Positions 27,634 to 36,981 of a stretch of DNA of 64,000 bases are shown piece by piece. How positions within the stretch are numbered: position 1 is the first letter of the stretch; each line of letters starts with the position of its first letter. This DNA comes from Salipaludibacillus daqingensis (GTDB lineage Bacteria > Bacillota > Bacilli > Bacillales > Salisediminibacteriaceae). The translations under genes were made by a program, and so were the position numbers. The notes under the pieces were generated by a model, which worked only from the letters and a program-made list of their open reading frames with translations, had not been told where the DNA came from and did not search any database. The DNA lies in NCBI RefSeq assembly GCF_029891575.1, contig NZ_JARZHF010000007.1, positions 62,001 to 126,000 on the forward strand, given 5' to 3'.

Positions 27634-28086
27634 TTGAGTAATAATGAAACGAATAAAGAGGGACCAGAAAACCTCGCAGAATTGAAAAAATCAATAAATC
27701 GGAAGTCGAATTGGCGAGAGCGTTTGGATGCAGTGGAAGAATTAGGTGAATGGAAAGACAGAGAAACAATGGAATTATTAAAACATAGCATGTTAGGAGA
27801 CCCAGTTTACAAAGTCCAATTAGCAGCTTATGAAAAATTAAAGGCTTTAGGGGAGCAAGTCTCAAAGCCAGAATATAAGAATGAAGACCCTATTAAAGGG
27901 ACGAAAAAGATTCTCATTCGAATTAAAAAAAGTCTTCCTGCGGATCATTCTTATGAAGATTTCAAAGACAAAGTGAAAAAAATGAGACTTGATTTGTACG
28001 ATACGTATGAAGGAGAAAAGGGCGAAGAATTTGATTCTTGGTTAGAAGAAACTTGGTCAAGCCTCCCTTCTAGAAGAATAAAATAA
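27634..28086 (+). CDS. HEAT-repeat protein
   Basis: 150-aa helical protein with one or two PBS-lyase/HEAT-type repeats at about 22-70 (SNWRERLDAVEELGEWKD, then DPVYKVQLAAYEKLKALG). The rest is a charged helix ending WLEETWSSLPSRRIK. It probably acts as a protein-binding scaffold; no partner can be named. TTG start with AAAGGGATGG upstream; the next in-frame ATG would remove most of the repeat. Confidence 0.7.
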   Translation: MSNNETNKEGPENLAELKKSINRKSNWRERLDAVEELGEWKDRETMELLKHSMLGDPVYKVQLAAYEKLKALGEQVSKPEYKNEDPIKGTKKILIRIKKSLPADHSYEDFKDKVKKMRLDLYDTYEGEKGEEFDSWLEETWSSLPSRRIK

Positions 28087-28094
28087 TCATTTAC

Positions 28095-28123
28095 AAACTC
28101 TTGCAATGTAGCAGGAGTTTTTC
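28095..28123 (+). terminator. rho-independent terminator
   Basis: AAACTCTTGC/GCAGGAGTTT stem, loop AATGTA, then T-rich, after the HEAT-repeat gene. Confidence 0.75.
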
Positions 28124-28292
28124 TTTTGATTGATGTTTTTAAGGGACTTCTAAGTATAACTCTCATGCAAAGGAGCACTTGCAAAAGTATGAGCCCTAAA
28201 AACGAACTGGATCAATGAAAGATATACATAAAAAAGTTAAATAAGTGGATTAAGGTAAATGATAATCCGCTTCCTTCCATAAACTTAATTAT

Positions 28293-28517
28293 CTATTTTT
28301 TCATTCGTTTCTCCACTTTTTCTATTAGTTTTTCCTCTTTTTTTGAGGAAACGACTTTATCATTTACGATGACAAACGGCTTCTTTTTCCCAGGTCCGCA
28401 ATATGATTGACAACCTATTTTAATTTTTGCATTAGGGTCTAGTTGTTCTAGTTTTGGAACTAGTGTATCAATATTTGTCGCTTTGCACTTGTGACAGACT
28501 TTAAATTTATTTGGCAT
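28293..28517 (-). CDS. DUF1450-like thioredoxin-fold protein
   Basis: 74 aa. Starts MPNKFKVCHKCKAT and has GCQSYCGPGKKKPFVIVNDK: the two-cysteine pairs and the 'fold plus xVNxKVV' ending resemble DUF1450/YuzB and small [2Fe-2S]-ferredoxin-like proteins. CxxC plus CxxxC may bind a cluster or zinc. The lysine-rich tail is unusual. The ATG at 28517 has AAGGTG eight bases upstream. Monocistronic on the minus strand. Family call moderately sure, function unknown. Confidence 0.65.
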   Translation of the reverse strand: MPNKFKVCHKCKATNIDTLVPKLEQLDPNAKIKIGCQSYCGPGKKKPFVIVNDKVVSSKKEEKLIEKVEKRMKK

Positions 28518-28771
28518 TCCCAACACACCTTGTCAATAAAATCAGTCAATGGATGATTGAATGGTTAAAACATTGACGTTACCATATAAAACGTTGACTT
28601 TGGTGTATTTTACCTCTTCCGTTGATGAAATTGCAATTGTCTTGCTTGAGAAAAATATTATTGAGTTTTGTTTAGGGTGTTGTTTTTATCCAACTTTCAA
28701 TGATAGTAATCTAATCTAATTGATAGTAAAATGAGCGAATAGACTGTTTTTTGCTGGAAGAAGGGACGCAG

Positions 28772-30193
28772 ATGGATCCATATCAACGAAAAATAATTAC
28801 TGCACTTGTTATTGCAACATTTTTAGCAGCCATTGAAGTAACGGTTATAAGTACGGCAATGCCTGTTATTACAAGAGATTTAGGTGGATTAGATTTAATT
28901 AGTTGGGTTTTTGCTATTTATTTATTAACATATGCTGTTATGACACCAATTTTTGGGAAACTAGCAGATTTATACGGTAGAAAAAAGATCTTTATCACAG
29001 GGGCCACGCTCTTTTTAATCGGTTCTGCCCTTTGTGGACTTTCACAATCGATGGAGCAACTTATCATGTTTCGAGCTCTTCAAGGAATTGGTGCAGGTGC
29101 ATTAATGCCGATGACGTTCACAATCGTTGGTGATGTATTTACATATGAAAAGAGAGCAAAAGCTCAAGCGATTATTGGCTCAATTTGGGGTATTGCAGGG
29201 ATTTTTGGTCCACTTGTAGGAGGGTTTTTTGTTGATTTTCTAACTTGGCATTGGATCTTTTATATTAATATACCATTTGGACTCGTCGCAATGTATTTAA
29301 TAGGTAAAAATCTTGAAGAAAAGATCGAAAAACGTAAACGGTCCATTGATTTCGGAGGAGCTTTCACATTTATAATAGGGACAGGTGCTTTGTTATACGC
29401 CCTTCTTTCAGGAGGGAATGAAATTGCATGGAATGACCAGAGCATGGTTTATTTATTTTCAACTGCAATCGTTTTTTTAGTTGCTTTTGTTATTATTCAA
29501 TTGAAAGTGAAAGAGCCAATGATTCCATTTCGTTTGTTTAGGAATCGATATTTATTAGTAGCAAACCTTTGTGGATTACTACTAGGATCGATATTAATTG
29601 GTTTAACGGCTTACTTACCTTTATGGGTACAAGGGGTACTTGAATTAGCAGCTACTTCTTCAGGTTTAACATTAATACCAATGTCACTTGGCTGGCCTCT
29701 AGGAGCTTATTTAAGTGGTCAATTTATCGTTCGTTTAGGGACCAAACCGATTTCTCTAACTGGGGTGAGTCTCATTGCTGGTGGAACATTTGCCCTTACC
29801 TTTATTACGAATACCACTCCTAATTTTACATTAATTATTATCATGTTCTTTGTAGGATTAGGTTTTGGTTTATCAATGACGATATTCTCCGTTATCGTCC
29901 AATCATCTGTTGATTGGAATAATCGTGGCACTGCGGCATCAACGAATGCTTTTCTTCGTACGTTAGGTCAAACTCTAGGAATTACTGTTCTTGGCACTGT
30001 ATTAAATCAACATATTGGTGGGCAAACAAATAATGGGACAAATGTTGCCCCTGATCTTTTAGCTGAAGGGCTCCAATCTGTATTTATTATTTTGTTTATA
30101 CTTGCTATCGCTTGTGTAGTTGTTGCAAGTTTTCTCCCAAAACAACAACCGGACGGTGAAAATGAGGAAACGAATATGTCAAAACAAGTTTAG
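28772..30193 (+). CDS. MFS multidrug exporter (DHA2, 14-helix)
   Basis: 473 aa with about 14 membrane helices, as in the EmrB/QacA drug:H+ antiporter group. Motif A reads GKLADLYGRKKIF; motif C is seen in GIAGIFGPLVGGFF; the RALQGIGAGALMPMT stretch is typical. The ATG at 28772 has AAGGGA upstream; seven further in-frame codons would start at TTG without a ribosome site. The exported compound is unknown and no TetR/MarR regulator adjoins it. It has its own terminator. Confidence 0.88.
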   Translation: MDPYQRKIITALVIATFLAAIEVTVISTAMPVITRDLGGLDLISWVFAIYLLTYAVMTPIFGKLADLYGRKKIFITGATLFLIGSALCGLSQSMEQLIMFRALQGIGAGALMPMTFTIVGDVFTYEKRAKAQAIIGSIWGIAGIFGPLVGGFFVDFLTWHWIFYINIPFGLVAMYLIGKNLEEKIEKRKRSIDFGGAFTFIIGTGALLYALLSGGNEIAWNDQSMVYLFSTAIVFLVAFVIIQLKVKEPMIPFRLFRNRYLLVANLCGLLLGSILIGLTAYLPLWVQGVLELAATSSGLTLIPMSLGWPLGAYLSGQFIVRLGTKPISLTGVSLIAGGTFALTFITNTTPNFTLIIIMFFVGLGFGLSMTIFSVIVQSSVDWNNRGTAASTNAFLRTLGQTLGITVLGTVLNQHIGGQTNNGTNVAPDLLAEGLQSVFIILFILAIACVVVASFLPKQQPDGENEETNMSKQV

Positions 30194-30245
30194 TGTTGAA
30201 GCAGAATAGTTGCCTGTATAGAAACTTCCTCATTTGATTGACTAG

Positions 30246-30281
30246 AAAAGTCTTGTTATATTAGAACAGGACCTTTTTTTA
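30246..30281 (+). terminator. rho-independent terminator
   Basis: Imperfect stem AAAAGTCTTGTT/AACAGGACCTTTT, loop ATATTAG, then T residues, downstream of the MFS gene. Confidence 0.7.
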
Positions 30282-30411
30282 CCATAAATATCGGTCACAA
30301 GTTTAATATTAAGGGTGGTATACTTATTTAGTATGTTAATAAGGTTCAAATAGTGATTTCTAAAAAATATATTGTTTCGTGCTTTTGTTATAGAAAGGAA
30401 GAAATGCTATC

Positions 30412-31236
30412 ATGTCTCTACCTAAATCGATTCTTAATCATCAAATTTTTAAGAATAAAAAAACCCCGAACGCTCCCTGGATTGTTCTTCTTCATGGAAT
30501 TGGAGGAAACTCGAAAATTTGGTATAAGCAAATAAAGCATTTTAAAAAAGGGTTTCATGTCATGACGATTGATCTTCCAGGTCATTATCCTAATCCGGAA
30601 ATGAAAGAATGGGACGTTGGATATTCATTTGACCTTTGTTCTGATATGATTTTAAGAATCATGGATGAATATGAAATTAAAAAGGCTCATTTTATCGGAA
30701 TTTCTTTAGGTTCAGTGCTTATTCATCATTTTGCGAAAATGTATCCAGAAAGAATGTATTCAGCTGTATTAGGTGGTATGATCATGCAATTTAATACGCT
30801 ATCAAAAACATTGTTAGCAGCTGGTCATATGGTGAAAAAGTTTGTACCATATATGTGGCTTTATCAACTGTTTGCTCACATTATGATGCCGAAAAATAAT
30901 CATAAGCAGTCTCGGACAATGTTTATAGTGGAAGCTAGAAAAATGCGGCAAGACGAATTTTTTCGTTGGTTTGAATTGACGAAATATGTTAAGTCTATTT
31001 CGCGTAATATTGAAAAGTGTAAAGTTCCTCGTCTTTATATTTCTGGCAGTGAAGACCATCTCTTTATTAAACTACTAAAAAAACATGTGCCAACAGACCA
31101 ATATAGTCAATTAGTGGAGTTAATTAATTGTGGCCATGTGTGCAATTTAGAAAAGAGTGCAGAATTTAATGATAGTGCGATTTCTTTTCTAGAACAACAT
31201 AAATATGTGCATGAAAAAGACAGTCAAGGTGCATAA
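30412..31236 (+). CDS. alpha/beta hydrolase
   Basis: 274-aa alpha/beta-hydrolase: oxyanion HGIGG, DLPGH, nucleophile elbow GISLGS, acid in SGSEDH and the catalytic histidine in NCGHVCNLE. It belongs to the same broad group as the enzyme at 13782-14600 but is not closely similar. Substrate unknown. The ATG at 30412 lies 13-14 bases after AAAGGAAG, a rather long spacing, so the start may be a little off. Converges on hmp with a shared terminator. Confidence 0.82.
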   Translation: MSLPKSILNHQIFKNKKTPNAPWIVLLHGIGGNSKIWYKQIKHFKKGFHVMTIDLPGHYPNPEMKEWDVGYSFDLCSDMILRIMDEYEIKKAHFIGISLGSVLIHHFAKMYPERMYSAVLGGMIMQFNTLSKTLLAAGHMVKKFVPYMWLYQLFAHIMMPKNNHKQSRTMFIVEARKMRQDEFFRWFELTKYVKSISRNIEKCKVPRLYISGSEDHLFIKLLKKHVPTDQYSQLVELINCGHVCNLEKSAEFNDSAISFLEQHKYVHEKDSQGA

Positions 31237-31249
31237 GGTTACAATAACC

Positions 31250-31290
31250 AAAGCCGACCAAGAGTTAAAGTAACTCTTGGTCGGTCTTTT
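31250..31290. terminator. strong bidirectional terminator
   Basis: AAGCCGACCAAGAGTT pairs with AACTCTTGGTCGGTCTT, loop AAAGT, between the convergent hydrolase and hmp genes. Confidence 0.88.
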
Positions 31291-31293
31291 AAT

Positions 31294-32523
31294 CTAATTC
31301 AATTGTTCGGCTGGTCCAAAAAATTCAAAGTGAATTTTTTCTTCAGGTACTTTCCAATCTGCTAAAATATGTTTTATCGTTTTCATGAATGGTAAAGGTC
31401 CACAAAAATAGAATGTTGCCTCTTTGTTTTTTAAAACAGATTCTAACCACCTCTCATCGATAAATCCTTCTTTTTGGAATTGTTGATTCGCACGGTCAGA
31501 CGCTGTTGGCTTTTCATAACATAAATAATAGTTAACATGCTCATGATTATTAGATAACTCTCTCACTTGATCGTCCATTGCATGAACATCACTATTGATA
31601 GCGGCATGGACAAACGTAACTTCTCGCTCAGGTTGCTGTTCAACGACCGTTCTTAACATACTAATCATTGGTGTTAAACCAACACCGCCACTTAGTAAAA
31701 CGACAGGATCAGATTTTTTCATATCTAAAACAAAATCGCCAGCAGGAGAGGTAATTTCTACAACATCCCCTTCATTAATATAATCGTGCATAAAATTAGA
31801 GACCATACCATCAGGGGTGTTGTCACTTGTTTTTTCCCGTTTGATACTGATACGATAATAATTTTTGTTTGACGCATCAGATAGGCTATATTGTCTGATT
31901 TGAGTATATTCTTCTCCTTCAACGTCGCATCTTATACTAATATACTGCCCCGGTGTAAAATCTGCGATTGCTTTTCCATCTTTTGATTTTAGATAAAAAG
32001 AGGTAATAACGCTGCTTTCAGAAACTTTTTTAGCAATCACAAATTCTCTAAATCCATCCCATCCTCCTTTTAAATTGGACGCTTCTTTATACATTTCTTC
32101 TTCTATTTGAATGAATACTTCAGCAATTTTATTATAAGCTTTTTCCCATGCATCGATAATTTCGTCCGTTGCGGCGTCACCTAGAACTTCTTTTATGGCA
32201 AGTAATAAGTACTTTCCTACGATAGGGTATTGTTCTGGTGTGATTTGTAAGCTTCGATGTTTATGGGCGATTTGTTTCACTACAGGAACAATTGCTTCTA
32301 AATTATCTATGTACTGGGCAGCTGCATAGACTGTATTCGCTAAAGCCCTTGGCTGACTTCCTTGTTTTTGATTAGCTTGGTTGAAGATGTGTTTTAATTC
32401 TGGATGATCTTCAAACATCATTTCGTAAAATCGTTTCGTAATCGCTTCACCATGTTCGGCTAATACAGGAACCGTTGCTTTTACTGTTTCGATCGTTTTT
32501 GCATCTAATTGTGGTGCTGACAT
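31294..32523 (-). CDS. hmp: flavohemoprotein (nitric oxide dioxygenase)
   Basis: 409 aa, three domains: globin (about 1-140, proximal histidine in KHRSLQITPEQYP), FAD-binding (RQYSLSDASN with the RxYS motif) and NAD-binding (LSGGVGLTPMISML, YFCGPLPFM). It oxidises nitric oxide to nitrate using O2 and NAD(P)H. The ATG at 32523 has AAAGGGG upstream and gives the family N-terminus MSAPQLDAKT; 19 upstream in-frame codons are not needed. It diverges from nsrR, and two NsrR-type palindromes lie between them, so it should be induced by nitric oxide. Confidence 0.95.
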   Translation of the reverse strand: MSAPQLDAKTIETVKATVPVLAEHGEAITKRFYEMMFEDHPELKHIFNQANQKQGSQPRALANTVYAAAQYIDNLEAIVPVVKQIAHKHRSLQITPEQYPIVGKYLLLAIKEVLGDAATDEIIDAWEKAYNKIAEVFIQIEEEMYKEASNLKGGWDGFREFVIAKKVSESSVITSFYLKSKDGKAIADFTPGQYISIRCDVEGEEYTQIRQYSLSDASNKNYYRISIKREKTSDNTPDGMVSNFMHDYINEGDVVEITSPAGDFVLDMKKSDPVVLLSGGVGLTPMISMLRTVVEQQPEREVTFVHAAINSDVHAMDDQVRELSNNHEHVNYYLCYEKPTASDRANQQFQKEGFIDERWLESVLKNKEATFYFCGPLPFMKTIKHILADWKVPEEKIHFEFFGPAEQLN

Positions 32524-32560
32524 TATTAAAAACCCCTTTTGTAATATAGTCACAGTATAA

Positions 32561-32583
32561 AACTTGTATTTGAAATACATCTT
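32561..32583. promoter_or_regulatory. NsrR operator candidate 1
   Basis: On the minus strand AAGATGTATTTCAAATAC followed by AAGTT, an 11-1-11 palindrome close to the NsrR consensus (AAGATGYATTT-N-AAATRCATCTT). It is 38 bases upstream of the hmp start. Confidence 0.75.
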
Positions 32584-32608
32584 TTATTGTATAGGTAAAT
32601 GTGCTTTA

Positions 32609-32631
32609 AAGCAATATATTAAATACATCTT
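32609..32631. promoter_or_regulatory. NsrR operator candidate 2
   Basis: Right half AAATACATCTT is a perfect NsrR half-site; left half AAGCAATATAT is degenerate. It lies between site 1 and nsrR and could serve the regulator's own promoter. Confidence 0.55.
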
Positions 32632-32715
32632 AAAAACACGAGCTCAATTTGTGGTTCTATATATCTATTATGTGGTAAAGTGAAATGACAATAATTTAGA
32701 TGGAAATAGGTGATA

Positions 32716-33153
32716 ATGGTGCAATTAACGACCTATACAGATTACTCACTCAGAGTTTTAATTTACTTAGGTGTTCAACCTGAAAATAAAAAATCAAATA
32801 TAAAAGAAATATCAGACTTATATAACATATCAAACAACCATTTAAGTAAAGTTGTGTTTGAATTGGGTAAATTTGGTCTTGTGGAGACGATTAGAGGGAG
32901 GAATGGGGGCATTAAACTAGCCAAACAACCTTCAGATATAAATATCGGATCATTGGTTCGACATACAGAATCACCATTGCATCTTGTTGAGTGCTTTGAT
33001 AAAGAAAACAATAAATGTAAAATTACATCGGCATGTCGATTAAAAGGAGTTTTACATGAAGCGTTGGAAGCTTACATGAACGTACTTGATTCTTATACAT
33101 TAAGCGATCTCCTAGTAAATGAGAACGAACTACAAAGACTGCTTTTGAAGTGA
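32716..33153 (+). CDS. nsrR: NsrR nitric-oxide-sensing repressor (Rrf2 family)
   Basis: 146-aa winged-helix protein that represses NO-detoxification genes until its iron-sulfur cluster is nitrosylated. The N-terminal QLTTYTDYSLRVLIYLG is the Rrf2 signature. The cluster cysteines C93, C101 and C107 sit in ECFDKENNKCKITSACRLK, which, with GVLHEAL, identifies NsrR rather than IscR or CymR. ATG 32716 or GTG 32719 may start it, both just after AGGTGATA. The divergent hmp and the palindromes between them fit regulation of both by NsrR. Confidence 0.9.
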   Translation: MVQLTTYTDYSLRVLIYLGVQPENKKSNIKEISDLYNISNNHLSKVVFELGKFGLVETIRGRNGGIKLAKQPSDINIGSLVRHTESPLHLVECFDKENNKCKITSACRLKGVLHEALEAYMNVLDSYTLSDLLVNENELQRLLLK

Positions 33154-33157
33154 TTAT

Positions 33158-33192
33158 GAAAAAACGATCAGGAAATCTGATCGTTTTTCTTT
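33158..33192. terminator. bidirectional terminator
   Basis: AAAAAACGATCAG/CTGATCGTTTTT stem with loop GAAAT between the convergent nsrR and rluF genes. Confidence 0.88.
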
Positions 33193-33206
33193 GAATGGAC
33201 GTAGTT

Positions 33207-33914
33207 TTACCATTCTTTCGGTTGGTAATTTAATTCTCTAAACAATTGTTGACGTTCTTTTTTGGATAAATCCCTCCACTGTCCAACTGGAAGATTGCCT
33301 AATGTAATATTCATCACTCGCGTTCGCTGAAGTCTTAACACGTCATATCCGAGTTCTCCGCACATACGACGAATTTGACGGTTTAATCCTTGTGTTAATA
33401 TGATTTGAAATTCAAATTTTGATTTTTGATATACTTTACAAGGAAGGGTTTTTGTCCCTAAAATATTTACTCCTTCTTCCATATTTTTTAAAAATTCATC
33501 CGTAATCGGTTTGTCCACAGAGACAATATATTCTTTTTCGTGTTCGTTTTCTACTCGTAAAATTTCGTTGACAATATCTCCATCATTTGTAAGTAGTATC
33601 AACCCATCGGAATCTTTATCCAGTCGACCAATATTGAAAACTCGTAGTGGATGATTGACTAAATCTACGATATTTCCTTTGACATTTTTTTCAGTCGTGC
33701 TTGTAATCCCAACAGGTTTATTTAATGCGAGGTATACATAATTATTGGCCATCTGTATTGGGTCACCGCTAACGAGGACTTTGTCACCGGGTTTCACTTG
33801 ATATCCTGGTTTTGGGATTCTACCATTAACTGTCACTTGTTTTTCTTTGATTAATTTGTCGGCACCCCGTCTTGAAGTTTTTCCGGATTCGCTTATAAAT
33901 TTGTTTATACGCAT
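33207..33914 (-). CDS. rluF: RluF-type 23S rRNA pseudouridine synthase
   Basis: 235 aa. An S4 RNA-binding domain (about 1-60, RINKFISESGKTSRRGADKL) is followed by the RsuA/RluB/E/F catalytic domain with the catalytic aspartate in GRLDKDSDGLI. The NVKGNIVDLVNHPLRVFNIG stretch is characteristic of RluF, which modifies U2604 of 23S rRNA (E. coli numbering). The ATG at 33914 has AAGGGTG eight bases upstream; three upstream in-frame codons are not preceded by a ribosome site. Monocistronic. Confidence 0.85.
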   Translation of the reverse strand: MRINKFISESGKTSRRGADKLIKEKQVTVNGRIPKPGYQVKPGDKVLVSGDPIQMANNYVYLALNKPVGITSTTEKNVKGNIVDLVNHPLRVFNIGRLDKDSDGLILLTNDGDIVNEILRVENEHEKEYIVSVDKPITDEFLKNMEEGVNILGTKTLPCKVYQKSKFEFQIILTQGLNRQIRRMCGELGYDVLRLQRTRVMNITLGNLPVGQWRDLSKKERQQLFRELNYQPKEW

Positions 33915-34094
33915 GTGATACACACCCTTAAGTGAGAGATTGTTTTCTAAGAATATTAAATGAAATGAACGTTTTTAAGACGAACTTTTGATAAGATAAA
34001 TCGTATCATAAGTTCTTAAAAGATGTAACTATTCGATGATGGATTATTATCTATTTTCTATTTTACATAAAAAAATCATTTAAGGAGAGATAGG

Positions 34095-34670
34095 ATGAGA
34101 ACTGAAAAAGAAAAGATGGTAAGTGGGGAGTTATATAATCCTTCTGATAACCAATTAGAACAGGAACGTTTAGTAGCGAGAGGAATCACGCGAAAGTATA
34201 ATCAAACGAGCGAGACTGAAATAGAAGAGCGACATGATTCACTCAAACAGCTTTTCGGATCGATTGGAAAAAACATCGTTGTAGAACCAACTTTTCGATG
34301 TGATTATGGTTACAACATACATGTTGGTGACCATTTTTATGCAAATTTCGACTGTGTCATTTTAGATGTTAGCCCTGTGAAAATAGGGAAGTATTGTTTC
34401 TTGGCACCTGGTGTTCATATTTATACTGCTACTCATCCTATTACGCCAAGAGAACGTAATTCCGGAATAGAATACTCAAAACCTGTGATAATTGGTGATA
34501 ATGTTTGGATAGGGGGAAGAGCAGTAATTAACCCTGGTGTAACAATCGGCGATAATGTTGTGATTGCTTCAGGATCTGTCGTTATAAAAGATGTACCGGA
34601 CAACGTAGTCGTTGGTGGTAATCCTGCGAAAATAATTAAACAAATTGACTTGGATTATAAAGAAATATAA
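34095..34670 (+). CDS. maa: sugar O-acetyltransferase (maltose/galactoside acetyltransferase type)
   Basis: 191-aa left-handed parallel beta-helix enzyme. The N-terminal Mac domain ([19 protein letters not shown]) is followed by hexapeptide repeats, the catalytic histidine in YTATHPI, and the acetyl-CoA site at [20 protein letters not shown]. It transfers acetyl from acetyl-CoA to a sugar hydroxyl. Length fits Maa (about 184 aa). ATG with AGGAGAGA upstream. Stand-alone gene. Confidence 0.9.
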   Translation: MRTEKEKMVSGELYNPSDNQLEQERLVARGITRKYNQTSETEIEERHDSLKQLFGSIGKNIVVEPTFRCDYGYNIHVGDHFYANFDCVILDVSPVKIGKYCFLAPGVHIYTATHPITPRERNSGIEYSKPVIIGDNVWIGGRAVINPGVTIGDNVVIASGSVVIKDVPDNVVVGGNPAKIIKQIDLDYKEI

Positions 34671-34723
34671 CCTACCGTTCTTAAGAGTGTAAGCCGATTT
34701 AATTTGAATCTCGATCAAATATA

Positions 34724-34757
34724 AATAGACGAACAGTGCCATAACTGTTCGTCTATT
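34724..34757. terminator. hairpin terminator overlapping the PAP2 stop codon
   Basis: AATAGACGAACAGT/ACTGTTCGTCTATT stem with loop GCCATA. The minus-strand PAP2 gene ends inside it (TAG at 34753-34755). Confidence 0.75.
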
Positions 34758-35574
34758 CATGCCATGCTTTAAGAGGTGGAAATGGAATTATTTGTTCATA
34801 AGGCGGTGGGGGAAGGATAGCGTTTTTATTTTCTACAAAAGGTTTATCTATAAAATTACGCGCAGCGTCTCTTTGTCTCCTAACGTAATTTAATATATGT
34901 TTTCCGATTTGTCGTCCAAGCCGAAGACCTTCATCATTATCTGCTTTAAAGTGAACGCCTCCAAGCAATCTAGAATAGGCATTTTCTTCGGCAATTTCTT
35001 TAAGACGAGTGGCTTCTTTCGGAAAGAAATAACTTAAAATGACTTCGGCACAGCCGGACATCGTTGCATGGCCGGATGGGTATGCTGGAAAAGCGGGTGT
35101 TGGTATAACTATTTTTAAACTTGGCTCAATTTGATTTGGTCGAGCAATATCTGTTAAATACTTTATTCGCCATGTAATGACCATCGCATCATTGATTGCT
35201 GCCTGTGTGATTGCAATAATTCTAGCAGTATGCACTGGTGTCACTTCGTAGGTATCAATTAAACGATCAATCACAGGTGTCCATTGTTTTGTAGGTGGAC
35301 CAAAACTATAATACTTTGCTATATCTCTTTCTTGGTTCGTCAGTTTATTAAGTGTATTTTTTACAATCTCAATTTCTGATTCCATAAAATCAATAAAATA
35401 GGGATTCTTTATTTTAAAATGGACTAACTTTCCATTTAAATCAGTGATTTGTCCAAGTAAGTTACGCCGAAAATAATACATTGGCCAAGAGCCAGCTTCA
35501 GGTTGTAAAGGTTCTAAATTATCTTTGTTCAACTTCGACCATTTTGGCGGTGGATGTCTTCTTTTTTTCTTCAT
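34753..35574 (-). CDS. PAP2 / vanadium haloperoxidase superfamily protein
   Basis: 273-aa soluble protein. The three phosphatase motifs are complete: KYLTDIARP, PSGHATMSGCAE and SRLLGGVHFKADNDEG, the layout shared by PAP2 acid phosphatases and vanadium-dependent haloperoxidases. No membrane helix or signal peptide is evident, unlike lipid phosphatases, so a soluble phosphatase or chloroperoxidase-like enzyme is likely. The ATG at 35574 has AAGGAG seven bases upstream; an ATG two codons earlier overlaps that ribosome site. Confidence 0.82.
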   Translation of the reverse strand: MKKKRRHPPPKWSKLNKDNLEPLQPEAGSWPMYYFRRNLLGQITDLNGKLVHFKIKNPYFIDFMESEIEIVKNTLNKLTNQERDIAKYYSFGPPTKQWTPVIDRLIDTYEVTPVHTARIIAITQAAINDAMVITWRIKYLTDIARPNQIEPSLKIVIPTPAFPAYPSGHATMSGCAEVILSYFFPKEATRLKEIAEENAYSRLLGGVHFKADNDEGLRLGRQIGKHILNYVRRQRDAARNFIDKPFVENKNAILPPPPYEQIIPFPPLKAWHE

Positions 35575-35831
35575 GATCATACTCCTTACTTATAAAGTTT
35601 CTATATCCTATCATATCTGAAGAATGAATTTTTTTAGATGATGACTTCGAGAAAATCACTTTCTAATTTAATAGTATCTTATTCATCTAATGTTAAAACG
35701 TGTGAGAGGTAGTCAGGAAAATATTACGTCACATAAATTCAGAAAATTCTGTATAATGTAAGTGTATATATTGATAGTTCGTTAAGAAAAGGACATGATT
35801 TTTCTTGAAAAAATCTCAAGAGGAGGTTTTT

Positions 35832-36875
35832 ATGATGAAAAAATTGTTATTTCTTATGTTTATCTGTTTTTCTTTAACATCAGCTTGTTCAAACGATGCA
35901 GCGAATAGTAGTAATAGTAATGATCAAATTGTAAATGAAAATTTAAATAATTTATCAGATCAAACTAAAGATAATGAGGAAGAAAATAATGTGAAAGAGA
36001 AGGAAAAGAACAAGGAAATAGACGAAACCAAATCGAATGATCCAGTTGAAAATGTCAAAGAAGAAACAAATGAAGATATAAATGGAGAAGCAAACGAATC
36101 GGAAGCTTTAGAACTTGAACAGGAAACTCACCATCTTATTCTCTATTTCTCTGATCGTGATTTAATGGATACGTATCGCATTAAAAAAGAAGTAGAAATA
36201 AATGTTGGAGATGATTTAGAAAAAATTGCCATTGGAGAGTGGTTAAAGGGACCTGACCATGAAGAGTTATCAGGGTGGGTTTATTCAGGTGTCATCGTAG
36301 AATATATTGAAGAAGTGGATGGTGTTGCCCACGTAAGTTTATCTAAAGAAATTCTAAAGACTAGCATGGGATCAAGTGGCGAATCCATGTTTGCTACTCA
36401 GATTGCAATGATAATGGAGCAATTTGGATATGCACAGACACAAGTTTTAGTGGAAGGGAAAGTACTTGAATCGCTTTTTGGTCATGTTTATTCCGGAGAG
36501 CCGTTTTTTGCAAATGAGCCTGACGATTTTTTATGGATCGATGAAAAAGATTCTCGTGAAATTACCATGAAAAATGATGCATTTAAAATTTATGAACCAG
36601 CTGCAGATAGTGAAGTGAAAGGTGAAATTGTTGTAAGAGGTCTAGCCCGAGTCTATGAAGGAACCGTCTCATATGAATTTGAAGATGGTCATTATATTTT
36701 AGATGAAGGTTTCACAACAGCTTCTGCAGGGGGACCTGGATGGGGAGAATTTGAAATCGTTATTGAACTAGATGACGTTGTTGATTATTCAGGAAGAGTG
36801 ATCTTATTTGAAGAAAGTGCAAAAGACGGATCAAAGTTACATGAGTTAATCATTCCAGTTTATGTAATAGAGTAA
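35832..36875 (+). CDS. GerMN-domain spore germination lipoprotein
   Basis: 347 aa. A lipoprotein signal (MMKKLLFLMFICFSLTSAC; the lipobox is a loose LTSAC) is followed by a long acidic Asn/Glu/Lys linker (about 22-95). Then come a GerMN domain (about 95-235, LILYFSDRDLM ... VAHVSLSKEIL) and a Gmad2 immunoglobulin-like domain with IYEPAADSEVKGEIVVRG and GPGWGEFEI. Such proteins act in the outer layers of the developing or germinating spore. AGAGGAGG lies five bases before the ATG at 35832. Promoter region upstream is AT-rich. Confidence 0.85.
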   Translation: MMKKLLFLMFICFSLTSACSNDAANSSNSNDQIVNENLNNLSDQTKDNEEENNVKEKEKNKEIDETKSNDPVENVKEETNEDINGEANESEALELEQETHHLILYFSDRDLMDTYRIKKEVEINVGDDLEKIAIGEWLKGPDHEELSGWVYSGVIVEYIEEVDGVAHVSLSKEILKTSMGSSGESMFATQIAMIMEQFGYAQTQVLVEGKVLESLFGHVYSGEPFFANEPDDFLWIDEKDSREITMKNDAFKIYEPAADSEVKGEIVVRGLARVYEGTVSYEFEDGHYILDEGFTTASAGGPGWGEFEIVIELDDVVDYSGRVILFEESAKDGSKLHELIIPVYVIE

Positions 36876-36885
36876 CGAATGATAG

Positions 36886-36918
36886 GATGAGGTGTTATTA
36901 GAATTCCACCTCATCCAT
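36886..36918 (+). terminator. hairpin terminator
   Basis: GGATGAGGTG/CACCTCATCC stem with an 11-base loop after the GerMN gene; the T tail is short. Confidence 0.6.
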
Positions 36919-36981
36919 TAATATTTGATTACACAATGTATTTCCTCGATATAAACAAATTCCTCTGTTACATGACTATTC

